Shown here: piece after piece, positions 1 through 8,571 of the stretch
How positions within the stretch are numbered: the first letter of the stretch is position 1
Layout: every line of letters starts with the position of its first letter
Assembly: GCA_015679605.1 (NCBI GenBank)
Contig: JAAAVE010000087.1
Coordinates: forward strand, 7,280-21,787
From: Podila epigama
Taxonomy: Eukaryota > Mortierellomycota > Mortierellomycetes > Mortierellales > Mortierellaceae
DNA: 14,508 bases
Direction of reading: 5' to 3'
Translations under genes and position numbers: made by a program
Notes under the pieces: generated by a model
Seen by the model: the letters and a program-made list of their open reading frames with translations, nothing else
Databases searched by the model: none
What the model was told of the DNA's origin: nothing

Positions 1-2
1 CT

Positions 3-1058
3 ACTGGAGGCGTGATGGAGCCGCCATTGGTCATCATGGACGGCAGCATTGATGCCGAATTCTCTTATATTCCAGATCACATTGAGTACATCCTGTACGA
101 GTTGCTCAAAAACTCGATGCGATTTGTGATGCTGCGAGGCGCACGCAAACATGGAGTGGAAAACGGTGGTGCAAAGTTGCCACCGATTCAGGTGACGGTA
201 TGCGAGGGCGACAATGAGATTGTGTTCCGGATATCGGACAAGGGAGGCGGAATTGACCCCGAGATGGAGAGTCACCTGTGGTCTTATTCACAATCACCAG
301 CACGGTTCGCAAACTTTGAAAAGATTTCCAAGATGGCGGCGACTGTTCAGGAGCAGTTGGTGTCGCCGAGTAGAAGTGTGAATTCTGCACCCATTGCGCC
401 TTCAATGTCATCGTTGTTGTCATCGTCGTCATCGTCGTCACGGTCCAAGCATGGGGGTGATACCAAGGACCACGCGGCCGCAGATCTCAAATTGATGCTA
501 AACAAGAACACCAAAAAACAACAAGAACAGGAGACTGGAGTGGAGCTCCCACCCTTGCCAGAGTCGTACAAGGACAGGAAGACAGGTTCTTTGTTTGGAG
601 CAGGAGAGACTACACTTTTGCTTGATAAACATGCCCCACCAAGAACACTCCCTCCACAACCAGCTGGACAACAACAACAAGAAGAAGAAGAAGGAGGATC
701 CCGACAGAGTATACCATTGTCATCGAGCGCTTTGAATAATACATCATCTATAACGACGGATGCCAACGCCGCCGTGATCGACCCAAGTCTAGCAAGGACA
801 CCACAACGCAAGAAGGGTCATCTCGAATGTGAATCCCGCCACAAGGCGGTGACGGAGACTGCCACATCAACAGCAGCAGGGAATACGAGCGAACCACTCA
901 AAGACCGGGCAATGCATCTGGGTATCGGACTGCCGATGAGCCGCGTCTATGCCGAGTACTGGGGTGGTGATCTGAAAGTCTTTACAATGCATGGCTATGG
1001 CACAGATGCATATGCAAAGTTTTGTAAATTTGGCAACATTTACGAGAACTTTAGCTAA
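3..1058 (+). CDS. Mitochondrial PDK/BCKDK-family protein kinase, C-terminal part (partial at left edge)
   Basis: This is the ATPase half of a mitochondrial histidine-kinase-like protein kinase of the pyruvate / branched-chain 2-oxoacid dehydrogenase kinase family, which phosphorylates and inactivates the E1-alpha subunit of its complex in the matrix. Numbering from the codon at 12: the N box (YILYELLKNSMR, Glu30, Lys33, Asn34), the G1 box (RISDKGGGID, 73-82) and the G2 box with C-terminal strand (GIGLPMSRVYAEYWGGDLK, 304-322, then GTDAY) are all visible. The reading frame is open to the window edge, so the N-terminal four-helix domain lies upstream; the Met codons near 12-17 are internal. Residues about 117-297 are a Ser-, Gln-, Glu- and Thr-rich stretch lying where the ATP lid should be, much longer than in animal homologues. 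The C-terminal pattern (GLPMSRVYAEYW, then a short KFGNIYENFS tail) is closest in my memory to fungal Pkp2/BCKDK-like kinases. PDK versus BCKDK specificity cannot be settled here. Confidence 0.88.
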   Translation, partial: TGGVMEPPLVIMDGSIDAEFSYIPDHIEYILYELLKNSMRFVMLRGARKHGVENGGAKLPPIQVTVCEGDNEIVFRISDKGGGIDPEMESHLWSYSQSPARFANFEKISKMAATVQEQLVSPSRSVNSAPIAPSMSSLLSSSSSSSRSKHGGDTKDHAAADLKLMLNKNTKKQQEQETGVELPPLPESYKDRKTGSLFGAGETTLLLDKHAPPRTLPPQPAGQQQQEEEEGGSRQSIPLSSSALNNTSSITTDANAAVIDPSLARTPQRKKGHLECESRHKAVTETATSTAAGNTSEPLKDRAMHLGIGLPMSRVYAEYWGGDLKVFTMHGYGTDAYAKFCKFGNIYENFS

Positions 1059-1069
1059 GATCAGTCATA

Positions 1070-1075
1070 AATAAA
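1070..1075 (+). terminator. Polyadenylation signal AATAAA of the PDK-like kinase gene
   Basis: A canonical AATAAA lies 12 nt after the TAA stop of the kinase gene. Only about 100 bp separate this stop from the stop of the opposing gene at 1160, so the two 3' UTRs probably overlap. A GATAAAAT variant on the minus strand near 1118-1128 could serve the opposing gene. Confidence 0.6.
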
Positions 1076-1159
1076 TGCAAAAGTAAATGCAAGATGTGTA
1101 CATCTGTAGAAAGGGGGCTATTTTATCTACACTGACACAACACTGCACTCCTTCACAAT

Positions 1160-4100
1160 CTACAGGTAATGGTTGATCATGACAAGTGGGACACCTCCCG
1201 ATTGACTTGATGCAAACTGTCTAAAGTGTTTCTCGATCCGAGCTTTGCACCAGGCGATATGATGCGGGGTCAGCCCTCCCAACTCTTCAATCGCCAATGT
1301 GAACGTCTTTCTGACTTTGGAGTCACGAATGAGCGTATCTGCAATCAAATCCAAGGTCTTTGTGCTCATGGCGTTTGTGATCTGGAGTCGGATATCGGAC
1401 AGAATCTCAAACGAAATCGTGTCCACCAGCAACTCGGGCCATACACTCTCCGGGATCTCCACATGTGTCAAATGTAACTGCCGCAACTTTCCAAATCGGT
1501 GCCTCATCAATGTCCTGAGCCAGATTGGTTTATCACCCGTGAAAGTGACCACGCCTGCAGGATCCTTTTCATCCGCAGAGTATGTCAATTGATTCAAAAG
1601 AGGGAATGGTACGATTGGAATATCGCTGTCGATGTTGCTGTTACCGTTACTGATACCGTTGCTGCTGTTATTATTGCCTCCTTTACCACCTCGCCCTCCA
1701 TGACCACCACCACCACCACCACCATTCTTACCAACTGACTTTGAACCTTCAAGATAGCGCACCATTCGCTTATCAAGCTCATCTATGATCTGTCGCGTCC
1801 CTTTGCCATAAATACTAAAAGACGTGATCTTGGACGCAACAGCCAACAAAAAATCCGCTGCGCGTGCTGTTGAATGCGTCGACACCTTGGGATCCGCATC
1901 AAAACTGACAGACAAGTAATCCAATCCAGAATACCGAGTCACAATCTTTTTCAAATCCTCTTGTGTCTGCTCCGAGAACCGATTCACGCCCCAGAGATTC
2001 AACATCCGGAGCTTGAACGGCCCCTTCTTGAGTCGGAGCACCTTTTCCAAAACTGCAGACTCGGCCGGCTCCATACCATTGATACTGAGACGGACCAGAC
2101 AGGACGCCATCTTTTGGAATAATGGTCCTACCTTGTCACCTGCATACGTCGACACCTCCAACGTCAATTGACTCCGATCACCTGTCGCCAAACCCCTCCA
2201 ACAAAAAGTGGAACTACCAGGCTCTGGGTGCGTCTGACGAATCTCAAACTTGACGAGTTTTGGACAGTTGGCGAGAGGCGCCTTGAATGTTTCAAAAATC
2301 TGACATGGATCCTCACTTGCTGATGTCGTCAGATCCAACGACTCGAGCTTTTTGTAATTACTCCGAAGCATCTCACGGATCTTGTTCACATCCGCCTGTG
2401 ATGAAGAATGACCAATGCTCAATTCACGGAGACATCCTGAACGCAGCAGCACGGAATCCTGAAGATACACAGTGCTCAGCTTGATCTCATCCACATACCC
2501 GCGTTGAGCAAGGATCTTGCACAGATCAGATGTCAAGGCCCCAGTCCTATCCAGTCTCTCCAGCGTACGGATGTCTGTCGTCACTTCGCTTGGGTCTAGG
2601 ATATCTGGCACAGCAGCATTGGCCGAAAACGTGAAACACACCTTCTCCCAGATGCTATCAATCTGGAGCGTCAGCTTGGCTAGCGCATCAAACCCATGGA
2701 ATACCTGTCGTGCCCAGCACGCCGCCCGATCGACATCCGTACATAGTAGGGACAAGTACATCTTGTCGATACTTGTATCTCGCCTCATATGTGCAACATG
2801 ATAATTCGGCCCCATGTTCGGCTCCATTCGATCAGTAAAATCTACCAGCTCATCCAGCATATATCTGTGGTTGGTCGGACTCCTGTTCTCGATAGAAAAC
2901 GCCTGAAGCGAAGGGTTCGTAAGACCGGCCTGGATCAAGTCAACGTGACCGTGGCCCATGCCGGGCGCCGACGGTTTGAGTGAGGTATGAGGTGGCTGAC
3001 CTTCTTGAAAATAAATCTTGACACATTTGGCACTGGTCTCCCGGACAAACTTCTCAACCACCGCCTCATCCGCAACTGTCATTTCCCAGTCGAGGTAAAA
3101 GCTCAAGGCAGGAACCATGGGCAGTGCTGCCGCCACCCGAAAGTACAGCTTGGCTTGTTCACGGGTCTTGAGAAAGCCTCGGAGTGAGCCCACGTGCGGA
3201 TCAAAGTAGTTTCGACCAGAAGTGGACTCTACCGAGAACTGTTGAATCATAACGCTCGCACCTTTGGGTGACATGAGGTCCCAATGAGACCAACAGACCC
3301 TCCGCGTGTCGCCGTCCTTGGTCTGGAATGGCCGTAAGGGGCCAAGCGGTGGCCGAGCATCGACCAGACATCCTCGCCAAAAGTTTTCCATTTCCTTGTC
3401 GGTCAGCATCCTGATCGGTTTGATCTCCTTGAGCAACTCTGCTGGCGTAGTATTCGTGTTGAAGACATTCAGAGTCGAATAGATGTGAAGACTGGACTGG
3501 ATACCACGATAGACCAAAAAGTTGATTGCACAATCAATCATCTCGCTCATCTCGGGGTCAAGTTCCAGCTTGGGCACATGAACAACATTGTCCAAAGTAA
3601 CGCCATACTTGAACATTTCGAGGACACCCATCATAAACTCGCCATACAGAGGGTTGTCCATCTCCACCGTCTGAGCAATCGCATAACTCTGTAAATCGTA
3701 CTCGAATGAATCCAGATGAGGAAACATTTCATGCTCGAAACCGGGGATCTGCCCACAGTCGCACAAAAAGTGAATACGAAAGTCCTGATAGGTCATGGCT
3801 TCAAAAGATGCGTCATCGCCGTTGGCCTGAAAGTCGCGAAAGGCGTCGTGATGCGTTATCGGTAAGAGGACCCATAGCTTTGGAGTCTTGTTGTCGATCC
3901 ATTCAATCCTCTTTAGTAAAACTTCCCGCATTCGCTCTGCTACAACTTGGGCGACTGTCAAAAGCGGCGGCTGAGGGCCGTCAGCGTCTGACGATATCAA
4001 GTTCGTGGACCAGCCATCCGCCTCGCCATTCACAGCCAGAGGTGCCGGTTGTTGAGTGATTTCATGAGTGACGCTACTACCTTCTGTGTGACTGGATGTA

Positions 4101-5700
4101 TGTCCCATCTGCTTGTCATTTTCCAATTGATCCTTTGCTGTTTCGATCGGGTCGGCCAAAGGTTCATTTGTAGTGATGTCAGAAAGAGTTTCTGGGCCGG
4201 CATCATTTGCGGTACTAGAGCTTGAATTTTTTTGCCCGTCCTCTACGTCACCTCCCACCTGTGTGGACGGTTCCAGCGATTGAGTGGTATTGTCTGATCT
4301 AATATCGCTGGTACCAACGATTGAGATCTCCTCCTGACTCTGTGCCTTGTTGTTGTTGGTCAAGATATCCAAAATTCCTTTAGAATCGCTGTTAAAAACT
4401 TCCACTGTGTTCTTTGGCTCTGAAGCCACAGTCAACATGGAGGGTGGAGGAGGAGGGGCTGATGTTGGTGGAGCGGAAGTCATCAATTTGATACTGTCTT
4501 TGTCATTATTATCAACATGCTTTATGCTTGTGATGTTTGTCGGATGCTGATGAGATCGTAAGGTACTCTCACTTGAACGATGCGCTCCTCCGCCTTGTCT
4601 CGCTGCCTCCTCAAATGATGCAGCAGTGGCTATCATAGCTGCTGACGCTGTTGAAAGCCGAAGTCGAATGTCAGCAGTTAGATCATGCATCGTCTTTAAA
4701 AATGCGTGATCCTCATCAGCCAACTGTGTTTCTTGCTGCGGCTCCAGCTGTTGCGACTGTTCGCCATGCTGCTGTTGAACAGGATGTTCCAGTTGTTGCT
4801 CTAGTTGATTTGCCTGTGGCTGCGGTTGTGGTTGTGGTTGCAGTGGTGGTAGCGGTTGTTGCTCTGGTTGTAGCGTTCGCGATGATGTTCTTGATGACGA
4901 TTGTGATGGTATATGTGCTTGCACCAAAGGTTGCTGCGGTAGTAACTGATGTCCTTGAGCCTTTGATTTTGATTGTGACCCTGCCTTTTGATGTTGACTT
5001 GGTTGTTGTTGTTCTTGTTGTTGTAACACTGGTGTTAATTGCGTCAATGTTCCATCTTGCTGCTGCTGCTGTTGTTGTTGTTGCCTCAGTTGCTCCACAT
5101 GCTGACGATACCGTTGAGTAATCGGTGCGGGCCGAATCTTTTGCTTCGGAGGGCCGTAAATCACATCAAGGATGACGTTCGGGAAAAATTGAATACCGTG
5201 AGGCTTGAGCCTGAGAAAATGAGAAAAAGTTTCATGAGAGATATGTTTTTTTTAAGAATACAGTGGTAGTACCTTTTTGAAGCTGCATTGCCATGTAAAT
5301 GTGCATCTTATCCTCATCCTGTTTTTTTTTTTCTCTCTAGTGGAAGACGAAGATAAAGAACTGACCTGTAATGGTTTTCGTCTCTCATGAATGGGATATA
5401 GAGTTCGTCATATTGGATACGCACAACGCCTGGGAAACATTGCTTGATATCTGTCCAGGCAATGAATTGGCTACCTGAGGCGTATCGGCGCGTAATGATT
5501 CGTACGATCTCATTGCCTGATCGGAATTGTTGTGTTGTGCGTTGAAGCGCTAATAATGCAGGCGAAGTCTCCTCCTCCTCAGGCTGTCGCTGTTGTCGTG
5601 ATGACGTTGACGTTGACGAGGACGATGATGATGCTGCTGCTGTTGTTGACGACGGGGTTGTCGTCGTTGGACGCGTTGTCGACTCTGAGGACGCTGTCAT
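1160..5700 (-). CDS. Large poly-Gln / leucine-rich-repeat protein of a Mortierella-type expanded family (two exons, ~1461 aa)
   Basis: Join on the minus strand: 5700..5366 and 5210..1160. Exon 1 ends in AG of an Arg codon and exon 2 supplies G then CTC AAG, giving a perfect frame (1462 codons with stop). The ATG at 5700 follows an in-frame TAG and has a purine at -3. Layout: Ser/Thr-rich N-terminus; a short conserved domain (IAWTDIKQCFPG, LYIPFMRDENHY, then LKPHGIQFFPNVILDVIYG, ~80-131); a poly-Gln/Pro region (~150-275, with a Q9 run); acidic low complexity to ~515; a core starting with a helix ending KLWVLLP (~528-562) and the motif FRIHFLCDCG (~589-598); then a C-terminal half with leucine-rich repeats (e.g. 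LRELSIGH, LESLDL, LRMLNLWG, LRQLHLTH) interrupted by a Gly/Asn-rich linker encoded near 1635-1735. The WxLLP plus FRxxFLCxCG core is what I remember from large uncharacterised Mortierella families. No catalytic motif or membrane segment is visible. A cytosolic recognition role is inference from the repeats. Confidence 0.82.
5211..5365 (-). other. Intron of the large leucine-rich-repeat gene, with a possible 46-nt cassette exon
   Basis: Donor GTCAGT begins at 5365 and acceptor TTTTCTCAG ends at 5211, giving a 155-nt intron that keeps the frame and joins HYR to LKPHG. Inside it, 5318..5273 is flanked by CAG before and GTACTA after, so it could be spliced in between introns of 47 and 62 nt. The 46-nt piece shifts the frame and brings a stop soon after, so the productive form must skip it. 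The internal acceptor is preceded by a run of A rather than pyrimidines and looks weak. Confidence 0.7.
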
Positions 5701-6329
5701 GGCTGCTTTTCGGTTCTCGGACAGACGTCGCAGCTCTACTTTCTACCTTATTTGGGATTATGGAGGATTGGTTTAGAGGTAATATGGTCAATAGGCAGGT
5801 AGGCAAACACTTTCAAAAGATATTGAGAAAAGAATGAAAAGATATAAAAACGGAGGGCCTGAACATTGCCTTTCGCTTTCTACATTTGTCCTCCTTCAAA
5901 AGTCTCCGTGTTTACGTCTAGGGTCGACTATTTGCTATCCATTCTCGGGGGAATCAGTGTGCTTCCATCGTTCTTTCTTTTTTTTTTTTGTTTGGAGGCA
6001 TGAGCTGAGTTGATCAAAGAACAATAATGCCATGCATGGAAGAATGAAATTCCACTTACAAGTGATATTGAGGGGGGTTTATACAATGTGTGAATGTATG
6101 AATGTAAGAATGTATCAAGAATGTCTTGTTGCAATAGTTGGCGCTGTCAGAAGGATTGAGTGTGTCTTATGAAGAACATTAAACAATAACAAAAAAAAAT
6201 AGAAAATCCCCACATGATTTGATTCAATCACACCATTGGAAAAAGTCACGTTTTTTTTCTCTCTCTTCGACGACATGACTTCAACAAGATTTATTTTTTT
6301 TAAGACATCCTCACAACTTCACATCACTC
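5701..6329. promoter_or_regulatory. Shared upstream region of the divergent LRR and HAD genes
   Basis: About 630 nt separate the two divergent start codons and hold no convincing gene. Visible elements are a TATAAAAA on the plus strand at 5843-5850 followed by pyrimidine-rich sequence, a CCAAT box on the minus strand at 6239-6235, and several T- or A-runs. A possible 5' UTR intron of the HAD gene could run from GTAAGA at 6104 to the T-rich acceptor ending AAG at 6304. Which elements serve which gene cannot be told by eye. Confidence 0.4.
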
Positions 6330-7511
6330 ATGACCACAATATCTTTTCATCAATCAACACGGCTACCCCGTCTCATCGTCACCGACCTTGATGGCACATT
6401 ACTCGCTCCTGACCACAAAGTCACCCTCCGATCCATCCATGCCCTTCACCATGCACAGTCGTTCCATCAAAAGTTGAACGATAACAGCGATAACAGCATC
6501 AGCAACCACAATGATGATAACAACACTCAATCTGGTGGTACACACATCATGATTGCTTCTGGACGTTCCCCACGCTCCATCCAAAAAGTCATTGATCAGT
6601 TTCTGGGAATTATGATCCCTGACGCAGTCCTCTGCTGCAATGGCGCACTGACCTACAACCCTAGGACAAAGGCTATTAGCTTCCCTCAATTCATTCCTCT
6701 TGATCAGGCTATCACCATGGTCCAACAACTGACAGACGAAATCAATCGGGCTTCCATGTCAAAGACCAACACCATCGTTGAGAATTCACAACAATCGCCT
6801 TCCTCCGAAAAACAACAACAGCAAAACGCAGAAAAGAATTTGAATGCTGGTTTTGCATGCGAAGTTCTCTGGTTCTCGAAATCCGCTGAGGACGACTCAG
6901 TAGGATATGGCACAGATACTTTCTTTGTCTGCGACCGTGTATGGGAAGCAAAGAGAAAGCACAGCATCTACTACGACTATACAGTCGTGGACGACATGCA
7001 GGCCTTTCTGCGCTCGCTAAGTGAACCACAGGATCTTCAACTAACCGACAAAAATGACGACTCAGCTCAGATCCAACGTGGTGGGATTATCAAACTGCTG
7101 GCACTGGATCGGAACAGAGTCGCGTCCGAGGTGTATGAGTCCTTACCAAAGTCGATGCAAGGGGGTACTGACCAACCATCGCCTCTTGTCAACGAAGCGA
7201 ATGGATCAGCCGCATCCGTGTCACCAGAATTGACCTTGACGTACTCTGGTCCTTACTTTCTCGAAGTCTCTGGACCTGGCGTTAACAAGGGATCGGGTCT
7301 CAGACGGTACTGTGAAGGACATGGTATTGCACGCCAGGATGTCGCTGCGTTCGGTGATTTGTTAAACGATGCCGAGATGCTTGCCTATGCTGGGCTGGGT
7401 CTGTGCATGGGCAATGGCCATCCGGATATGAAAAAGTTGGCCGATCGAGTGATTGGCACGAATGCAGAGGATGGTCTGGCCAAAGAGATTGAGAGCTGGT
7501 ACCAATCTTGA
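6330..7511 (+). CDS. Cof-type HAD-superfamily hydrolase (HAD-IIB phosphatase), 393 aa
   Basis: This is a complete, intronless haloacid-dehalogenase-like phosphatase. All four catalytic motifs are visible: motif I DLDGT with nucleophile Asp19 and acid/base Asp21, motif II SGR (77-79), motif III Lys320 in GVNKG, and motif IV GDLLND (342-347) with the Mg-binding acidic pair. The CCNGA segment (102-106) and the cap between motifs II and III fit the Cof/YidA group, usually soluble phosphatases of sugar phosphates, flavin or pyridoxal precursors; the substrate cannot be read here. Two Asn/Asp/Ser- or Gln-rich insertions (about 50-70 and 150-172) make it longer than the 270-290 residues common in bacteria. 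I chose the ATG at 6330 because the family usually begins just before motif I. An in-frame ATG at 6276 with G at -3 would add 18 residues rich in Arg/Ser/Thr and without acidic residues; a 5' UTR intron ending at 6304 would remove it. Confidence 0.9.
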   Translation: MTTISFHQSTRLPRLIVTDLDGTLLAPDHKVTLRSIHALHHAQSFHQKLNDNSDNSISNHNDDNNTQSGGTHIMIASGRSPRSIQKVIDQFLGIMIPDAVLCCNGALTYNPRTKAISFPQFIPLDQAITMVQQLTDEINRASMSKTNTIVENSQQSPSSEKQQQQNAEKNLNAGFACEVLWFSKSAEDDSVGYGTDTFFVCDRVWEAKRKHSIYYDYTVVDDMQAFLRSLSEPQDLQLTDKNDDSAQIQRGGIIKLLALDRNRVASEVYESLPKSMQGGTDQPSPLVNEANGSAASVSPELTLTYSGPYFLEVSGPGVNKGSGLRRYCEGHGIARQDVAAFGDLLNDAEMLAYAGLGLCMGNGHPDMKKLADRVIGTNAEDGLAKEIESWYQS

Positions 7512-7799
7512 CTCATACCTGTATAAAATATATATATATCCCATGGATAACTTCCATAAACTTCCCAATAGATAAGATAACCCCCCATAGATTACTTTAG
7601 ACTATTCCTTCACATGCAGGCCTTCATGTTTCCATAGAATGATAATTGTAACGTTCATTGTATGAACAAGTATTTTATTCGTGTGTCTTTTGAAAGACTT
7701 TTCAAGTTGTTGGATTCTTCTTTGACTGCTGCACTGCATGAAGAAGATGAAAAAAAAAGGTCTGTCTTGTATCCTGTTTATCCCACAAGAGCATGTTCC
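7512..7799. other. Convergent 3' flanks of the HAD gene and the micro-exon gene
   Basis: This 288-nt stretch is AT-rich and has no supported gene. It begins with an alternating TA tract (about 7523-7538) in the likely 3' UTR of the HAD gene, for which I see no exact AATAAA. The right part is the 3' UTR of the minus-strand micro-exon gene. Confidence 0.55.
7674..7679 (-). terminator. Polyadenylation signal AATAAA of the micro-exon gene
   Basis: TTTATT on the plus strand reads AATAAA on the minus strand, about 120 nt after the TGA at 7800. It supports the existence and orientation of the minus-strand gene at 7800-8571. Confidence 0.5.
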
Positions 7800-8571
7800 T
7801 CAAGCCGTACCGGCTCCTGCTCCGGTCGTGCCAGAAGACGCAGGGGCCGCACCTGCATTATTTTTTTATGTGTGTTTGTGTGTATGAGTGTATGTGTGTT
7901 GCGATTAGATATTGAAAGACAAAAGACAAAAAGGAACAGAATGTATCAGCACAAATGTAGAACAGAGAGAGAAAGGAAAAAAAAGAAAAAAGAAAGCTGC
8001 GCACAATATGGAAAATGAAAAAGCATGTTGTTTATGATAACATAGCAACAGCTTCTTCAACAGATGAAGCACGCTTGGAAATGATGCAGGCACCTTCACG
8101 AGGGCATTCGCACTGCTGGCTCTTGGGAACATCCCTCATGACTATGAAGAGTTTTGAGAAAAAAAAAATTAATTTTTTTGTCCATGGTGTCACTTTTTGC
8201 ATGAAGCATTCTTAAAGTCCGAGTTTTTTTTGACGATACCTTGCTCGACATGCTAAGTTCAAGTGCACAAGGGCAAGAGAGAAAAATGATGATGATGGAT
8301 AATTAGTAAAACAGAACGCAAAGTGAGTTTTCAGTCTGTCATCAGACAAACAGTCTCATTCTCGCCAACTTTTTTTTTTTCTTTTCTGTTTCTCTTTTAC
8401 CTGGCCGCAACCCTTCCAGGTCTATAGACATGAATGGCGAAACAGGGACGTTTGAGGTTAGTCTGACTGAGTTTTATCAACATAGAAAGAGAAAGAACCG
8501 GAGCCCCTTTCGTAAAAAGAGAGAACACTTGCCGTCTTTCCGCACTTGTTACACTTGACTGCGAAGCACAT
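7800..8571 (-). CDS. Small Cys-rich protein, 57 aa, split over five exons including 13- and 21-nt micro-exons
   Basis: Join on the minus strand: 8571..8533, 8421..8401, 8252..8240, 8141..8094, 7852..7800 (174 nt, 57 codons plus TGA). The product begins MCFAVKCNKCGKT, continues TWKGCGQ (exon 2), HVEQ (exon 3), then VMRDVPKSQQCECPREG, and ends in a Gly/Ala/Thr tail. This matches a small fungal family I remember as MCxxxxCxxCxKTTWxGCGxHVxxVMxxVPxxxxCxC, without known function. Cys2, Cys7, Cys10, Cys18, His21, Cys35 and Cys37 could bind a metal such as zinc (inference). No exon forms a notable ORF alone; the evidence is that frame and motif order are preserved across four junctions. Donors are GCAAGT (intron 1, GC-AG), GTAAAA, GTATCG and GTGCCT; acceptors are CTATAG, CTTAG, CATAG and TGCAG. 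Branch-like ACTAAC (about 8463-8458) and TACTAAT lie in introns 1 and 2. The last junction is least certain, since read-through of intron 4 gives another plausible C-terminus. Confidence 0.8.
7853..8093 (-). other. Intron 4 of the micro-exon gene (possibly retained)
   Basis: The 241-nt intron runs from a weak GTGCCT donor to TAATGCAG, with a CTAAT-type branch candidate and a CA-rich stretch (TG-rich on the plus strand, 7868-7900) before the acceptor. If it is retained, the frame stays open for 20 codons after Gly41 and stops at TAA. Confidence 0.55.
8142..8239 (-). other. Intron 3 of the micro-exon gene
   Basis: The 98-nt intron runs from GTATCG to TTCATAG and joins the G of the 13-nt exon 3 with TC of exon 4 to give Val25. 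Runs of A and T fill its second half. Confidence 0.7.
8253..8400 (-). other. Intron 2 of the micro-exon gene
   Basis: The 148-nt intron runs from GTAAAA to CTTAG and holds a TACTAAT branch-like sequence about 50 nt before the acceptor. A T-rich (plus strand) A-run lies just after the donor. Confidence 0.7.
8422..8532 (-). other. GC-AG intron 1 of the micro-exon gene
   Basis: The 111-nt intron starts GCAAGT and ends CTATAG, with a perfect ACTAAC branch sequence about 35 nt before the acceptor. GC donors are a known minority class and normally need an otherwise strong donor match, as here. The use of GC is supported by the resulting KTTWKGCG junction, which matches the family. No GT donor nearby restores this frame. 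Confidence 0.75.

Noticed and set aside
347-811. Minus-strand ORF of 154 codons opposite the kinase
   Set aside because: Antisense of the low-complexity insert (poly-Asp from poly-Ser codons); the plus frame has clear family motifs on both sides.
4651-5121. Plus-strand ORF of 156 codons, Val/Ala/Leu-rich
   Set aside because: It is the antisense reading of the poly-Gln/Pro region of the LRR gene; CAA/CAG repeats read backwards give Leu/Val-rich pseudo-membrane sequence.
5273-5318. The 46-nt intronic piece as a constitutive exon reading DEDKMHIYMAMQLQK
   Set aside because: Neither junction phase allows that frame, inclusion breaks the protein, and direct joining of the flanking exons gives the family-like LYIPF...LKPHGI...LDVIYG pattern.
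7662-8018. Plus-strand ORF of 118 codons, Arg/Lys-rich
   Set aside because: It overlaps the better supported micro-exon gene on the other strand and reads simple repeats.
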